A stretch of 25,031 bases of DNA from NCBI GenBank assembly GCA_900758495.1, contig CAAERO010000037.1, forward strand, positions 1-25,031. Direction: 5' to 3'. Positions 7,044 through 14,751 of the stretch are shown piece after piece. Each line of letters opens with the position of its first letter. The first letter of the stretch is position 1. The position numbers and the translations under genes were made by a program. The DNA comes from Bacilli bacterium. GTDB lineage: Bacteria; Bacillota_I; Bacilli_A; RF39; UBA660. Below the pieces are notes generated by a model. The model was not told the origin of the DNA and ran no database searches. It was given only the letters and a program-made list of their open reading frames with translations.

Positions 7044-8050
7044 TTTTCACCCATAAAATCTTTGAATAAGCCATAAATATACTGTTCAATATCAAATTCC
7101 TGTAAATCATCTACTCTTTCTCCAAAACCAATAAATTTAACAGGAAGACCTACTTCTTCTTTAATAGCAAGAACTATTCCACCTTTAGCAGTTCCATCCA
7201 TCTTAGTAAGAACTATTCCAGTTATATTTGTTATTTCTTTAAAAGCTACTGCTTGTTTAATACCATTCTGTCCAGTAGTTGCATCTAAAACAAGTAAAGT
7301 TTCTGTTGGAGAATTAGGTATCAATTTATTAATAACCCTATTCATCTTCTCTAATTCTTTCATCAGATTAGTTTTATTTTGTAAACGTCCAGCCGTATCT
7401 ACAAAGATGTAATCATATTCTTCTTTTAAAGCTAGTTCACAGCCTTCATAAATTACACTAGATGGATCAGTAGCATTTTCTTTTCCATAAAAATATGCAC
7501 CTACTCTATCACTCCATTCTTCTAACTGTTGGTAAGCTCCAGCTCTAAAAGTATCTCCTGCTACTAATAAAACCTTTTTACCAGCTTTTACATAACGATT
7601 AGCAAGTTTAGCAATAGTAGTAGTCTTTCCAACTCCATTAACTCCTACAAACAAATAAACTGTAGGAGCTTCATCCCTTATTTCTAATTTAGTTGTTAGT
7701 ACTTCTCCATCTACATAAATAATGAACAACTCATCAACTATCATTTCTTTTAATTCTTCAGGATCAGTAATCTTATCATGATTAACTCTTTCTTTAAGTT
7801 TGTCAACAAATTTCATAACAGTATTAACACCAATATCAGCCATTATTAAAATTTCTTCTAACTCATTAAAATACTCTTCATTAATTTTACTATACCTATG
7901 AGTCAAATCAGAAAGAAGTGAAGTAACTTGCTTTCTACTTTTACTTAATCCCTTATCATATATTTCTTGCTTTTCTAGGACTTTTTTTTCTTCTACGTCA
8001 CTAGTTTCTTCTTTTTTTAATTTCTGCTTAATCTTATCAAAAAATCCCAT
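7040..8050 (-). CDS. ftsY: Signal recognition particle receptor FtsY
   Basis: 336 aa, of normal length for the short-A-domain FtsY of low-GC bacteria. The start is the ATG at 8050 (TATGGAGTTGATAAA-ATG-G-F-F-D-K-I); the ATG at 8098 has no ribosome site. A short charged A domain is followed by the N domain and the G domain with G1 G-V-N-G-V-G-K-T-T-T (about 137-146), the insertion-box segment with G-D-T-F-R-A-G-A, G3 D-T-A-G-R-L-Q, G4 T-K-M-D-G-T-A-K-G-G and the final G-F-G-E-R-V-D-D-L-Q-E-F-D. This GTPase docks SRP-ribosome complexes at the membrane and pairs with Ffh. Confidence 0.97.
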   Translation of the reverse strand: MGFFDKIKQKLKKEETSDVEEKKVLEKQEIYDKGLSKSRKQVTSLLSDLTHRYSKINEEYFNELEEILIMADIGVNTVMKFVDKLKERVNHDKITDPEELKEMIVDELFIIYVDGEVLTTKLEIRDEAPTVYLFVGVNGVGKTTTIAKLANRYVKAGKKVLLVAGDTFRAGAYQQLEEWSDRVGAYFYGKENATDPSSVIYEGCELALKEEYDYIFVDTAGRLQNKTNLMKELEKMNRVINKLIPNSPTETLLVLDATTGQNGIKQAVAFKEITNITGIVLTKMDGTAKGGIVLAIKEEVGLPVKFIGFGERVDDLQEFDIEQYIYGLFKDFMGEK

Positions 8051-8104
8051 TTTATCAACTCCATAAGCTATTTTAACATAAATGAAAGAAGAATACACCT
8101 TATT

Positions 8105-8407
8105 TTAATAATTTCCTAGTAAAACTGTTGCAAAAATATTACTTCTTTCTAAAATATCTAGTGGTAAAAAAGACTTAACCTCATTTTTTTCATTAACTAA
8201 ATAACAATAATTTGTATCAGTAAGTAACATCTGATATTCTGCCCCAAAAAATGTTGCTAATCTTTTAATATTATTTAAATTATTACTTCTTCCATTAACT
8301 AAATCTAAAAGCGTAGTATAAGGAAAATTAGCTTCTTTTGCTAAACGATAATAACTTTTAATTTTTCTTTCTTTCATTAAAAACTCTAGAACTTCTATAT
8401 TCATCAT
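8105..8407 (-). CDS. XRE-like helix-turn-helix protein
   Basis: 100 aa; GAGGTGTTATT precedes two adjacent ATGs. The first 65 residues form a Cro/CI-type HTH: S-Y-Y-R-L-A-K-E-A-N-F-P-Y-T-T-L-L-D-L-V-N-G, then L-N-N-I-K-R-L-A-T-F-F-G. The last 35 residues are unrecognised. It lies 54 bases upstream of ftsY on the same strand, so it may be cotranscribed with it. Target unknown. Confidence 0.75.
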   Translation of the reverse strand: MMNIEVLEFLMKERKIKSYYRLAKEANFPYTTLLDLVNGRSNNLNNIKRLATFFGAEYQMLLTDTNYCYLVNEKNEVKSFLPLDILERSNIFATVLLGNY

Positions 8408-8469
8408 AATAACACCTCATCTTCATTATATAAGTGTTATTTATATTATTACAATCAAATCTTACAAGT

Positions 8470-9144
8470 TTATACTTTTCTCGTATGTTTTTTTTCTTTA
8501 GACTTACCATCTAATGTTTTTATTTCTAACTTACTACCATCTTCTAAAGTTCTTACCGTTGATTTTACTAGATCAAAAGTATAATTTTCTTGATTTAAAA
8601 TCAACTCTTCCTGTGTACTTTTTTTCGATAAAGTTAAACGTCCTGTTAAGCCGTCTAATACTATTGAATAAGGACAAATACTAACTAAGGAACCTTTTTC
8701 TAAATTAATTTTATATAAATAATGGTTATAATTAGCATCATTAATTAAAAAATCATCACAAGTATCAATATTTAAACTAGTTGATACTAACTCACTACGT
8801 GATAGAAAAACCTCTCCTTGATTCTTTTGAACAGAATATGCCCTATAAACTGTCATATCTTCTTCTAGTTTCATGTCTATATTCTTTATTATTTCTTTTG
8901 TTTTAGCTAAACTTTCTATAAAGTCTTCTATATTATTAAAGGATATATCTTTAAAAACCGTAAATGCCATAAACATATTTTCTTTATTACTTAATAATTT
9001 TTTGTATTTATAATAGATATTTTCCACTTCTTGATAATCATTATCTAAAGAGTTAATTGCTCTTCCTAATCTTGATTTATATATTAGTAAACTATTTTTC
9101 TCTTCACTCGTTAAATTTTCATATTCTTCTAATAAATTTTCCAT
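8470..9144 (-). CDS. Putative ADP-ribosyltransferase-fold protein (R-STS-QxE pattern)
   Basis: 224 aa; start at the ATG at 9144, preceded by AAGGTGGTTAAT, not the upstream ATG at 9174. Residues 1-95 are helical and charged. From about 97 a pattern typical of R-S-E class ADP-ribosyltransferases appears in order: T-V-Y-R-A-Y (Arg101), S-E-L-V-S-T-S-L (Ser-Thr-Ser 121-123), the strand H-Y-L-Y-K-I-N-L-E-K-G-S, and S-T-Q-E-E-L-I-L (Gln178-x-Glu180), followed by Y-T-F-D-L-V. Q-x-E is the arrangement of C3-like and arginine-type enzymes. There is no signal peptide. It follows the sigma factor gene by 45 bases and is probably cotranscribed. An enzyme acting on host or phage targets inside the cell is inference; a non-catalytic relative is possible. 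Confidence 0.5.
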   Translation of the reverse strand: MENLLEEYENLTSEEKNSLLIYKSRLGRAINSLDNDYQEVENIYYKYKKLLSNKENMFMAFTVFKDISFNNIEDFIESLAKTKEIIKNIDMKLEEDMTVYRAYSVQKNQGEVFLSRSELVSTSLNIDTCDDFLINDANYNHYLYKINLEKGSLVSICPYSIVLDGLTGRLTLSKKSTQEELILNQENYTFDLVKSTVRTLEDGSKLEIKTLDGKSKEKKHTRKV

Positions 9145-9189
9145 ATTAACCACCTTTAAGTATAGTATAAACAAAAAAGAAAATAATTT

Positions 9190-9861
9190 CTATCTTCTTT
9201 TTACTAGTCTTTTATATGATTCATCGTTTTTTTCTAACTTTTCTTTAATTATTGGTAAAGTCTGTTTTACTATTTTGGAAACATTTTGGTAAGACATACC
9301 CATTTTTTTACCTACTTCCATTAAGGTATGCCCTTCGCCATCATTAAAACCATACAGCTCTTTTATTATTATTTTTTTCTTTTCTGGTAATGACTCTACT
9401 ATTTCTCTTACTAAATTATATTCTTCTTCCATTAAAATATTATCTAAAGCAGACGCTTCAGTACCTAAAACATCTTTATATTCTAAATTTGATTTACTAT
9501 TAGTTCTTAATCTAACATTTTCTTCCAAGTGAAATACATCTAAATATTTCTTTTCTTTGGCCATATAATCAATAATTGTATTATCAATAGCTTTATAAGC
9601 GTAACGAGAAAAAGAAACATTTCTTTTGATATCATAACCTATAACGCTTTTAACTAATCCTTCATAACCAACTGATACTAAATCTTCTAAATCATAAGGC
9701 GTATTACAAAAATGATTATAAACTCTTTTATTTGTTAAACGCATATTATGCTCTATTAATTTATTTTTAATGTCAGAATCGTTTGATAATTGGTAATTAA
9801 TAAAATACAGTTCTTGTGTTTCTTTTTCTAATGGAAGTGGTAATTGTTCTGTTTCCATCAT
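9190..9861 (-). CDS. RNA polymerase sigma-70-family factor (SigE/K/G-like architecture)
   Basis: 223 aa; AAAGGGGGATTA precedes ATG-ATG. It lacks region 1. Region 2 is clear at about 33-95: L-I-E-H-N-M-R-L-T-N-K-R-V, D-L-E-D-L-V-S-V-G-Y-E-G-L-V-K-S-V, Y-D-I-K-R-N-V-S-F-S-R-Y-A-Y-K-A-I-D-N-T-I. Region 4 follows at about 150-205: L-P-E-K-K-K-I-I-I-K-E-L-Y-G, then M-E-V-G-K-K-M-G-M-S-Y-Q-N-V-S-K-I-V. The core resembles sporulation and alternative sigma factors, but no sporulation gene is visible nearby. It leads an operon with the ADP-ribosyltransferase-like gene. Confidence 0.85.
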   Translation of the reverse strand: MMETEQLPLPLEKETQELYFINYQLSNDSDIKNKLIEHNMRLTNKRVYNHFCNTPYDLEDLVSVGYEGLVKSVIGYDIKRNVSFSRYAYKAIDNTIIDYMAKEKKYLDVFHLEENVRLRTNSKSNLEYKDVLGTEASALDNILMEEEYNLVREIVESLPEKKKIIIKELYGFNDGEGHTLMEVGKKMGMSYQNVSKIVKQTLPIIKEKLEKNDESYKRLVKRR

Positions 9862-9885
9862 TAATCCCCCTTTAAGACAAGCTAT

Positions 9886-9914
9886 ATTTTAGCATAGGAA
9901 TAACATTTTAGCAA
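9886..9914 (-). promoter_or_regulatory. Promoter of the sigma factor operon
   Basis: Minus strand -35 TTGCTA (9909-9914), 17-base spacer ending in TGC, -10 TAAAAT (9886-9891), about 25 bases before the start. Confidence 0.6.
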
Positions 9915-9986
9915 GGATAATTTAATAGTGATGAACCATCTGTTACTTAACACATATAATACTTTGAACTGAAAGGAGGATTTAGT

Positions 9987-10432
9987 TTGAAAAAGAAAAT
10001 TGTATATTTAGGTGCTGCTTTAATTATATTTAGTTTAGCTTGTTCTGTTTTATTTAATTTTAATAAAAAAACTAAAAAAGAAGAAAAACTAACTGATGTT
10101 ACACTTGCTGAAGTTACTCATTCTATTTTCTATGCCCCAATGTATGTTGCTTTTGAAAAAGGATTTTTTAAAGATAATGGTATAAATTTAGAATTGATTT
10201 TAACGCCTGGTGCTGATAAAGTTAGTGCTGCTGTTTTATCAGGTGATGCTGATATTGGTTTTGCTGGTAGTGAAACAACAATTTATGTTTATAATGGTGG
10301 AGAAAAAGACTATCTAAAAACTTTCGCCCAATTAACTCAGAAAGATGGATCATTTATTGTTTCAAGAAAGAAAATTGATAACTTTACTCTTAATGATTTA
10401 AAGGGTAAAGCTGTAATTGGTGGGCGTGTTGG
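9987..10432 (+). pseudogene. 5' part of ABC-type (NMT1/SsuA-like) substrate-binding lipoprotein, split by the element
   Basis: TTG start preceded by AAAGGAGGATTTAG; a TATAAT lies at 9955-9960. K-K-K-I then a hydrophobic segment with L-A-C at 17-19 forms a lipobox-like signal. The mature part carries the NMT1-type pattern: V-T-L-A-E-V-T-H-S-I-F-Y-A-P-M-Y-V-A-F-E-K-G-F-F-K-D-N-G-I, then L-S-G-D-A-D-I-G-F-A-G-S-E-T-T, then L-K-G-K-A-V-I-G-G-R-V-G. The native frame ends at the GG at 10431-10432; a few element-derived codons run on to a stop at 10454. Joined to 20194 the sequence reads G-G-R-V-G-G-M-P-E-M, confirming a clean insertion. Family members bind thiamine precursors, sulfonates or similar small molecules. 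Confidence 0.9.
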
Positions 10433-10455
10433 ACATCGGATGGTAAACTTATAAT
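10408..10455 (+). other. attL: left junction of the serine-integrase element
   Basis: The chromosomal half-site lies in 10408-10430 (gene codons for I-G-G-R-V), the crossover dinucleotide GG at 10431-10432, and the element half-site P' at 10433-10455 ends ACTTATAAT. The boundary follows from the interrupted coding sequence: bases up to GG belong to the gene, and everything after resembles the inverted complement of the right end. Confidence 0.85.
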
Positions 10456-10475
10456 AAAAATTCTTCAAAAAATTT

Positions 10476-10523
10476 ATTATAAGTTTTAATGCCGTTTAAC
10501 CCATCGGTTATTATACTTATAAT
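10476..10523 (+). other. Second complete attP-like site with core AC, against the integrase stop
   Basis: 48 bp, exactly the length of the reconstructed attP, beginning ATTATAAGTTTTAATGCCG and ending ACTTATAAT. Aligned with attP without gaps, both arms match: ATTATAAGTTTTAAT and CCG on the left, CATCGG and ACTTATAAT on the right. The central dinucleotide is AC (10499-10500) instead of GG. It starts 20 bp after the element half of attL and ends 1 base before the integrase stop codon (minus strand). It could be an alternative attP, an integrase-binding operator or a relic of an earlier insertion. Confidence 0.7.
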
Positions 10524-10524
10524 A

Positions 10525-12087
10525 TTAGTTTAACTTAAATTTATAATGTATTTCTATTGTCTTATCTTCACTTATTAATATTTCATCAATCAAATTGACT
10601 AATAGATTTCTATTTGGTTTAGCAAAAGATAAATATTCCTTTATCTTTTTTAATGTATCTTCTTTTTCTTTTGCTGTTTCATTTGTTCCGATACTATTAA
10701 GTTCTTCTTCTAACTCTAATTTCTTATTTTTAAATATTTCTATTTCCTCTTTGTACTTTAAAGATAAGCGATTAAACATTTCCAAATCAATATTATCTTT
10801 TAACTTATCTTCATATATCTTATCAATGTATGTTAAATTATTAGCAATTTTCTTATCTAATACATTAATATCATTTTGTAATTTAACTCTAATATCATTT
10901 TGTTTTTTACTTTGTTCTACCTTATCTTTAAAAGTTGAACTATCAACATACTCATTACACATATTCCTTATATTATCTAAAACTGCTTTTTCTAATTTAT
11001 CATAGTTGCAAGAATGAGGAGTACATAAACCATATTTACTATGTGATACATAATAAGTACAACAGCAATATGTTCTTTTACCATCACTACTTTTATTTAT
11101 ACCTATGGCATGGCCACACTCTTTACACCTCATAAAGCCACTTAATAATTTCATATTTTTACTATTTGCTTTATTCTTATTTTTCTTTAATAAATCTTGG
11201 ACTGTATAAAATGTATCATTATCTATAATTGCCTCGTGAGTATTTTCAGTAATTATCCAATCCTCTCTTGGTGTTCTAATTTCCTTTTTTGATTTATAAT
11301 TTAATTTCTTTCTTCTGCCTTGTGTCAAATTACCAATATAGGTTTCATTTATAAGCATTTCTTCAATAGTTCTAGGACACCATAATTCATAAGCAGTGGA
11401 CTTTATACCACGATTTAAGTTTGCATAAATACTTGGAGTTGGTATTTTCTCATTAGAAAAAATATTAGCTATTTGTCTTGGACTTTTACCCTCTAATGCC
11501 AAATTAAAAATTCTTTCTATTATAGGTCTTACTTCTTCATCAACAATTAACTTATGTTTATCATTAGGGTCTTTCTTATAACCATATACAGCTTTCCATC
11601 CTAAAAATTGTCCTTTTTCTTTTTTTGCTCTTACAATTTTTCTTATCTTCTTTGATGTATCTTTTAAATAATAATCATTAAACATTAATTTAAATTGCAA
11701 AAACTCTAATCCTGGTGTTTCATATAAGGTATCAATATCATCATTTATAGCAATATATCTTATACCTCTCTCGGGGAATATTCTTTCTATATATTCCCCC
11801 ATTGAGATATAATCTCTACCCATACGAGATAAATCTTTGGTAATAATAGTATTAACTTTACCATTATCTATATCAGTTAATAGTTTTTTCCAAGAAGGTC
11901 TATCAAAATTAGAGCCAGTAAAACCATCATCTACATATTCATCAATATATACTAATTTTTCTTCTGTTCTTTCTAAAAACATATGAATTAAGTCTCTTTG
12001 ATTTTTAATACTTTCACTTTCCATATTATCTCCATCTTCACGAGATAGTCTAATATACAAAGCACAGTTATATGTTTTACTTTTCAA
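10525..12087 (-). CDS. Large serine integrase/recombinase (TnpX/TndX-like)
   Basis: 520 aa. The start is the TTG at 12087, 8 bases after AAGGAG; a GTG at 12114 would put the ribosome site inside the gene. Resolvase domain (about 1-150): Y-I-R-L-S-R-E-D with catalytic Ser15, then D-D-G-F-T-G-S-N-F-D-R-P and K-D-L-S-R-M-G-R-D-Y. The recombinase domain is at about 165-280 (G-Y-K-K-D-P ... R-Q-I-A-N-I-F). The zinc ribbon has C-K-E-C-G at about 325-329 and later Cys, followed by a coiled coil at about 395-470. It is the integrase expected to have made attL/attR; its gene abuts the left end, the usual place. Confidence 0.95.
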   Translation of the reverse strand: MKSKTYNCALYIRLSREDGDNMESESIKNQRDLIHMFLERTEEKLVYIDEYVDDGFTGSNFDRPSWKKLLTDIDNGKVNTIITKDLSRMGRDYISMGEYIERIFPERGIRYIAINDDIDTLYETPGLEFLQFKLMFNDYYLKDTSKKIRKIVRAKKEKGQFLGWKAVYGYKKDPNDKHKLIVDEEVRPIIERIFNLALEGKSPRQIANIFSNEKIPTPSIYANLNRGIKSTAYELWCPRTIEEMLINETYIGNLTQGRRKKLNYKSKKEIRTPREDWIITENTHEAIIDNDTFYTVQDLLKKNKNKANSKNMKLLSGFMRCKECGHAIGINKSSDGKRTYCCCTYYVSHSKYGLCTPHSCNYDKLEKAVLDNIRNMCNEYVDSSTFKDKVEQSKKQNDIRVKLQNDINVLDKKIANNLTYIDKIYEDKLKDNIDLEMFNRLSLKYKEEIEIFKNKKLELEEELNSIGTNETAKEKEDTLKKIKEYLSFAKPNRNLLVNLIDEILISEDKTIEIHYKFKLN

Positions 12088-12104
12088 ATTTCTACTCCTT
12101 TCTT

Positions 12105-12121
12105 GGTAAAACACATTAACA
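12105..12121 (+). repeat. 17-bp repeat, copy 1 (upstream of the integrase gene)
   Basis: GGTAAAACACATTAACA. An exact inverted copy lies at 20127-20143 near the right end. Here it sits 18 bases before the integrase start, overlapping the leader. Confidence 0.7.
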
Positions 12122-12135
12122 AATATATTATAAGA

Positions 12136-12240
12136 TTATTTTTTGAAAAAGCCAATTTCAAGGCAATAATCAACTAAAAATTCTTCCATTATTTGTTGCA
12201 ATGTTTTCCCATTTTCATTAAAGACATTTACTATCTTCAT
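12136..12240 (-). CDS. 34-aa ORF upstream of the integrase
   Basis: Small gene starting M-K-I-V-N-V-F-N-E-N-G-K-T-L-Q-Q-I-M-E and ending F-F-K-K, with a good ribosome site (AGGTGGTTAAGT-ATG). Acidic and amphipathic. It lies 48 bases upstream of the integrase start on the same strand, so it is probably cotranscribed with it. Short ORFs in this place are common in Clostridia-type serine-recombinase elements. A role in regulation or directionality is possible but nothing in the sequence proves it. Confidence 0.6.
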   Translation of the reverse strand: MKIVNVFNENGKTLQQIMEEFLVDYCLEIGFFKK

Positions 12241-12288
12241 ACTTAACCACCTAATAAAATTTATGATTAAATAAATTTTAAAATACTT

Positions 12289-12708
12289 TTAATCAAACGG
12301 ACTATCTTCACAAATAATGAATTGCTTATTTTGTTCTTTAATATTATCATCAATTATAATGCAATTAGATTTCAAATTTTTACCAATAATTCCTTGATTA
12401 ATTGTTTCCAATTCTACATTAGCAATATCAAATATTGCTTCAAACATAACCATCTCTTTATCACAATTTGCTATATCATTAATATCGTAAATAATTAGTT
12501 TGTTTACATCTTCTGGATTTATTGAAATTACATCGTCGAGAATTGTTTTAATATCATTATGATAAACTTTTCTAATTATTTCTAATACTTTATAATTTTT
12601 ATACTCACAATATTCTTTTAATTTTTCTTCTATATTTATACTTAATTCCAAATTATCTTCTTTATAATAAGATAAAATTATTACATTTTCTTTATTTTTA
12701 ATTTTCAT
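12289..12708 (-). CDS. Resolvase-fold protein without catalytic serine (pseudo-recombinase)
   Basis: 139 aa; ATG at 12708 after GCGAGGAATTTTT, in preference to the ATG at 12738. The layout follows the N-terminal domain of serine recombinases: a first strand N-V-I-I-L-S-Y-Y-K-E-D, then I-E-E-K-L-K-E-Y-C-E-Y-K-N-Y-K-V-L-E-I, then D-V-N-K-L-I-I-Y-D-I-N-D-I-A-N-C (where active enzymes have D-x-L-x-R-x-x-R), then A-N-V-E-L-E-T-I-N-Q-G-I. The catalytic R-V-S and the arginines of the active site are absent, and no DNA-binding domain follows. Probably a regulator or partner of one of the element's recombinases. The similarity is by pattern only. Confidence 0.5.
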   Translation of the reverse strand: MKIKNKENVIILSYYKEDNLELSINIEEKLKEYCEYKNYKVLEIIRKVYHNDIKTILDDVISINPEDVNKLIIYDINDIANCDKEMVMFEAIFDIANVELETINQGIIGKNLKSNCIIIDDNIKEQNKQFIICEDSPFD

Positions 12709-12834
12709 AAAAATTCCTCGCTTTCTTATGCTAAACAAAAATTATATCCTAGGAAAAAATATTTATAATTTCTGTTTGCAATAAAAGAATAGCAAAAAAG
12801 ATAATAAATAATAAGGAAATTTTAAATATATTTT

Positions 12835-12863
12835 TTGTAAAAGTGTCCGACATATGATAAAAT
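12835..12863 (+). promoter_or_regulatory. Promoter of the zinc-finger gene
   Basis: -35 TTGTAA (12835-12840), 17-base spacer, -10 TAAAAT (12858-12863), 32 bases before the ATG. The gene has AAAGAGAGAGA as a weak ribosome site. Confidence 0.5.
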
Positions 12864-12895
12864 ATAGAAAAACTTTTTGAAAGAGAGAGATTAAT

Positions 12896-13744
12896 ATGTA
12901 TTATTTTAGATATAGTGAGGAATTAAGCACAAATAAAAAGAATAAGCCATATATTTCATTTGGTTATAAAACTAATGATAACAATTTTAAAGTATATGAT
13001 ACTATTACTTATTTTGATAATATTTCTTCTTCTGCAAGAAGTGAACTCGATAAGATATATAACTATTCATTAAAACTAGGCAAAGATAAAATAGACAAAG
13101 ATTCTTATTTTAGTTTTATTGCAACTCATAATATAACAGTTCCACCTATTAGTAAAAGAATAACAAAACATAATATAAAATTATCTAATGAAAGTAATAT
13201 AACTATGCATTATGCTGATAATAAAAAAAATAAAAATTTAGTTTTTTGGGAAAAAGATATTGCATTGCCAAAAAATAATAAAACTAATCTATTAGAGCAA
13301 CAAGTAAAAAATAATAATGGTGGAACATTTGATTTAACTATTCATAAAGAAGGAAATTATCAAGATGATATTGAATTGTTATATATGTTTTTAGATTGTT
13401 TATTTTCTTCTAATGTTTCATACTATATTAAACAATGCGAATTATGTAATAAGTATTATGCTACTAATAAACCTAACAAAAGATATTGTTATAGAATGAC
13501 TTTTGTTTATGGTAAACAAACTATTTGTGAGAATGCTGTTAATTTACTTTATCAGTCAAAGGAATATAAAAGTGCTACTAGGAAAGATGAAAAACTGTTA
13601 AAATATTTACATAATAATTCAAATAAATATGATATTGATAAATATAATTATGAAAAAAATATAATAAAAAAAGAGTGTATTAAAAAATTAAATATGACTG
13701 ATTATGAAAACTATGTTGATAACTTTTTACACTCTAATAAATAA
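12896..13744 (+). CDS. DUF6076-like zinc-finger protein of mobile elements
   Basis: 282 aa and divergent from the pseudo-recombinase gene. The first 170 residues are polar and unrecognised. At about 180-220 a Cys-rich segment C-E-L-C-N-K-Y-Y-A-T-N-K-P-N-K-R-Y-C ... I-C-E-N-A-V matches the metal-binding region of DUF6076-type proteins, common in integrative elements of Bacillota. A basic helical tail follows (about 225-282). Function unknown; nucleic-acid binding is likely from the finger and charge. It converges with the resolvase gene, with only two bases between the stop codons and no clear terminator. Confidence 0.6.
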   Translation: MYYFRYSEELSTNKKNKPYISFGYKTNDNNFKVYDTITYFDNISSSARSELDKIYNYSLKLGKDKIDKDSYFSFIATHNITVPPISKRITKHNIKLSNESNITMHYADNKKNKNLVFWEKDIALPKNNKTNLLEQQVKNNNGGTFDLTIHKEGNYQDDIELLYMFLDCLFSSNVSYYIKQCELCNKYYATNKPNKRYCYRMTFVYGKQTICENAVNLLYQSKEYKSATRKDEKLLKYLHNNSNKYDIDKYNYEKNIIKKECIKKLNMTDYENYVDNFLHSNK

Positions 13745-13746
13745 AA

Positions 13747-14337
13747 CTATTGTTTAACTAAATTATAAAATGTATTAGGTTTTAGTCCTAGTATTTCTAT
13801 TGCTTCTTTAGTTTTGATTTCTTTATTTTTCCACTTATTAACCACAATATCAAAATTTTGTGGTTTTTCTATTTTAGGTCTTCCAAACTTAACATTATTA
13901 TTCTTTGCTGCTGCGATACCTTCTTTTTGCCTTTGCCTAATAAAAGTTCTTTCTTGTTCTGCCACATAAGATAATATTTGTAAAATTAAATCACTAATAA
14001 ATGTTCCTAATAAGTCTTTATTATTCCTAGTATCTAATAATGGCATATCTAATACAACTATATCGGCTTTAATATTTTTTGTAATGTCTTTCCACTCATC
14101 AATAATCATATTATAATTTCTACCTAATCTATCAATACTCTTAATAACTAAAACATCATTTTCCCTTAATATATGTTTTAGAACATTATATTGTTCTCGG
14201 TTAAAATCTTTTCCACTTTGTTTGTCTATATAAATATCTCTTTCATCAATACCAAATTCTTTGAAAGCAATAAGTTGTCTATCTTCGTTTTGCTCTTTAC
14301 TGCTAACTCTAACATAACCAAATATTTTATTTTTCAT
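13747..14337 (-). CDS. Small serine recombinase (resolvase/invertase)
   Basis: 196 aa, typical resolvase length. Catalytic motif G-Y-V-R-V-S-S-K-E-Q (Ser12), then Y-I-D-K-Q-S-G-K-D-F-N-R and K-S-I-D-R-L-G-R-N-Y; long helix E; R-Q-R-Q-K-E-G-I linker; C-terminal HTH T-K-E-A-I-E-I-L-G-L-K-P-N-T-F-Y-N-L. It may resolve element multimers or invert a segment. Start ATG at 14337, preceded by AAGGTAGGTACTAT within the end of the upstream ORF, so the two are coupled. Confidence 0.92.
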   Translation of the reverse strand: MKNKIFGYVRVSSKEQNEDRQLIAFKEFGIDERDIYIDKQSGKDFNREQYNVLKHILRENDVLVIKSIDRLGRNYNMIIDEWKDITKNIKADIVVLDMPLLDTRNNKDLLGTFISDLILQILSYVAEQERTFIRQRQKEGIAAAKNNNVKFGRPKIEKPQNFDIVVNKWKNKEIKTKEAIEILGLKPNTFYNLVKQ

Positions 14338-14344
14338 ATAGTAC

Positions 14345-14558
14345 CTACCTTGCTAAATAATTGCTTGTTTCTCGATATATCATATCTACAATTTGCATAT
14401 CAAATGTTGTATATAAATTAACAATGATATTTTTTGATTTTAATTCACTAATAAAATTAGCACAAGCAAGAGTATAGGGAAAATCTTTTTCATTTTCTTC
14501 TATACCAGTTAAAAGTGTATCAATATAATCATCACTTTCTCAATGTTTCTTCTTTCAC
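14345..14558 (-). pseudogene. Frameshifted small gene coupled to the resolvase
   Basis: A perfect AAGGAGGTGGCATAAA precedes GTG at 14558 (K-E-E-T-L-R-K, then stop). In the next frame an uninterrupted stretch D-D-Y-I-D-T-L-L-T-G-I-E-E-N-E-K-D-F-P-Y and onward runs for about 62 codons to the stop at 14345, with no start of its own. A one-base excess in the AAA near 14540 explains both halves. The intact product would be about 70 aa, helical and acidic. Its stop lies 7 bases from the resolvase start. Family not recognised. Confidence 0.55.
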
Positions 14559-14686
14559 TTTATGCCACCTCCTTACCATATGAAGATTAATTATATGATA
14601 CTTACTTCATTCTTAAAAGGTTTTTCTTTAAAAATGTGAAAAAACTTTTTAAATCTTTATAAATTTATTTATACACTTTTATAAAT

Positions 14687-14726
14687 AAAAAACAAGACTT
14701 AATTCTTATTAAAATTAAATCTTGTT
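14687..14726 (-). terminator. Terminator of the lipoprotein unit
   Basis: Minus strand: AACAAGATTTAATT pairs with AATTAAGTCTTGTT (one G-U), 8-base loop, then TTTTTATTT. 14559-14686 holds only AT-rich leader with a TATAAT-like -10 for the frameshifted small gene. Confidence 0.7.
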
Positions 14727-14751
14727 TATTGTGTACTTTTTTAAATACTAA

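Noticed and set aside
10935..11135. Plus-strand ORFs inside the integrase and in other genes (also 633-962, 5505-5768, 16980-17246, 21259-21534, 21887-22090)
   Set aside because: No ribosome sites; they are mirror frames of well-supported genes on the other strand.
14191..14421. 76-aa + strand ORF over the resolvase 5' end
   Set aside because: Shadow of the resolvase and the frameshifted gene; no ribosome site.
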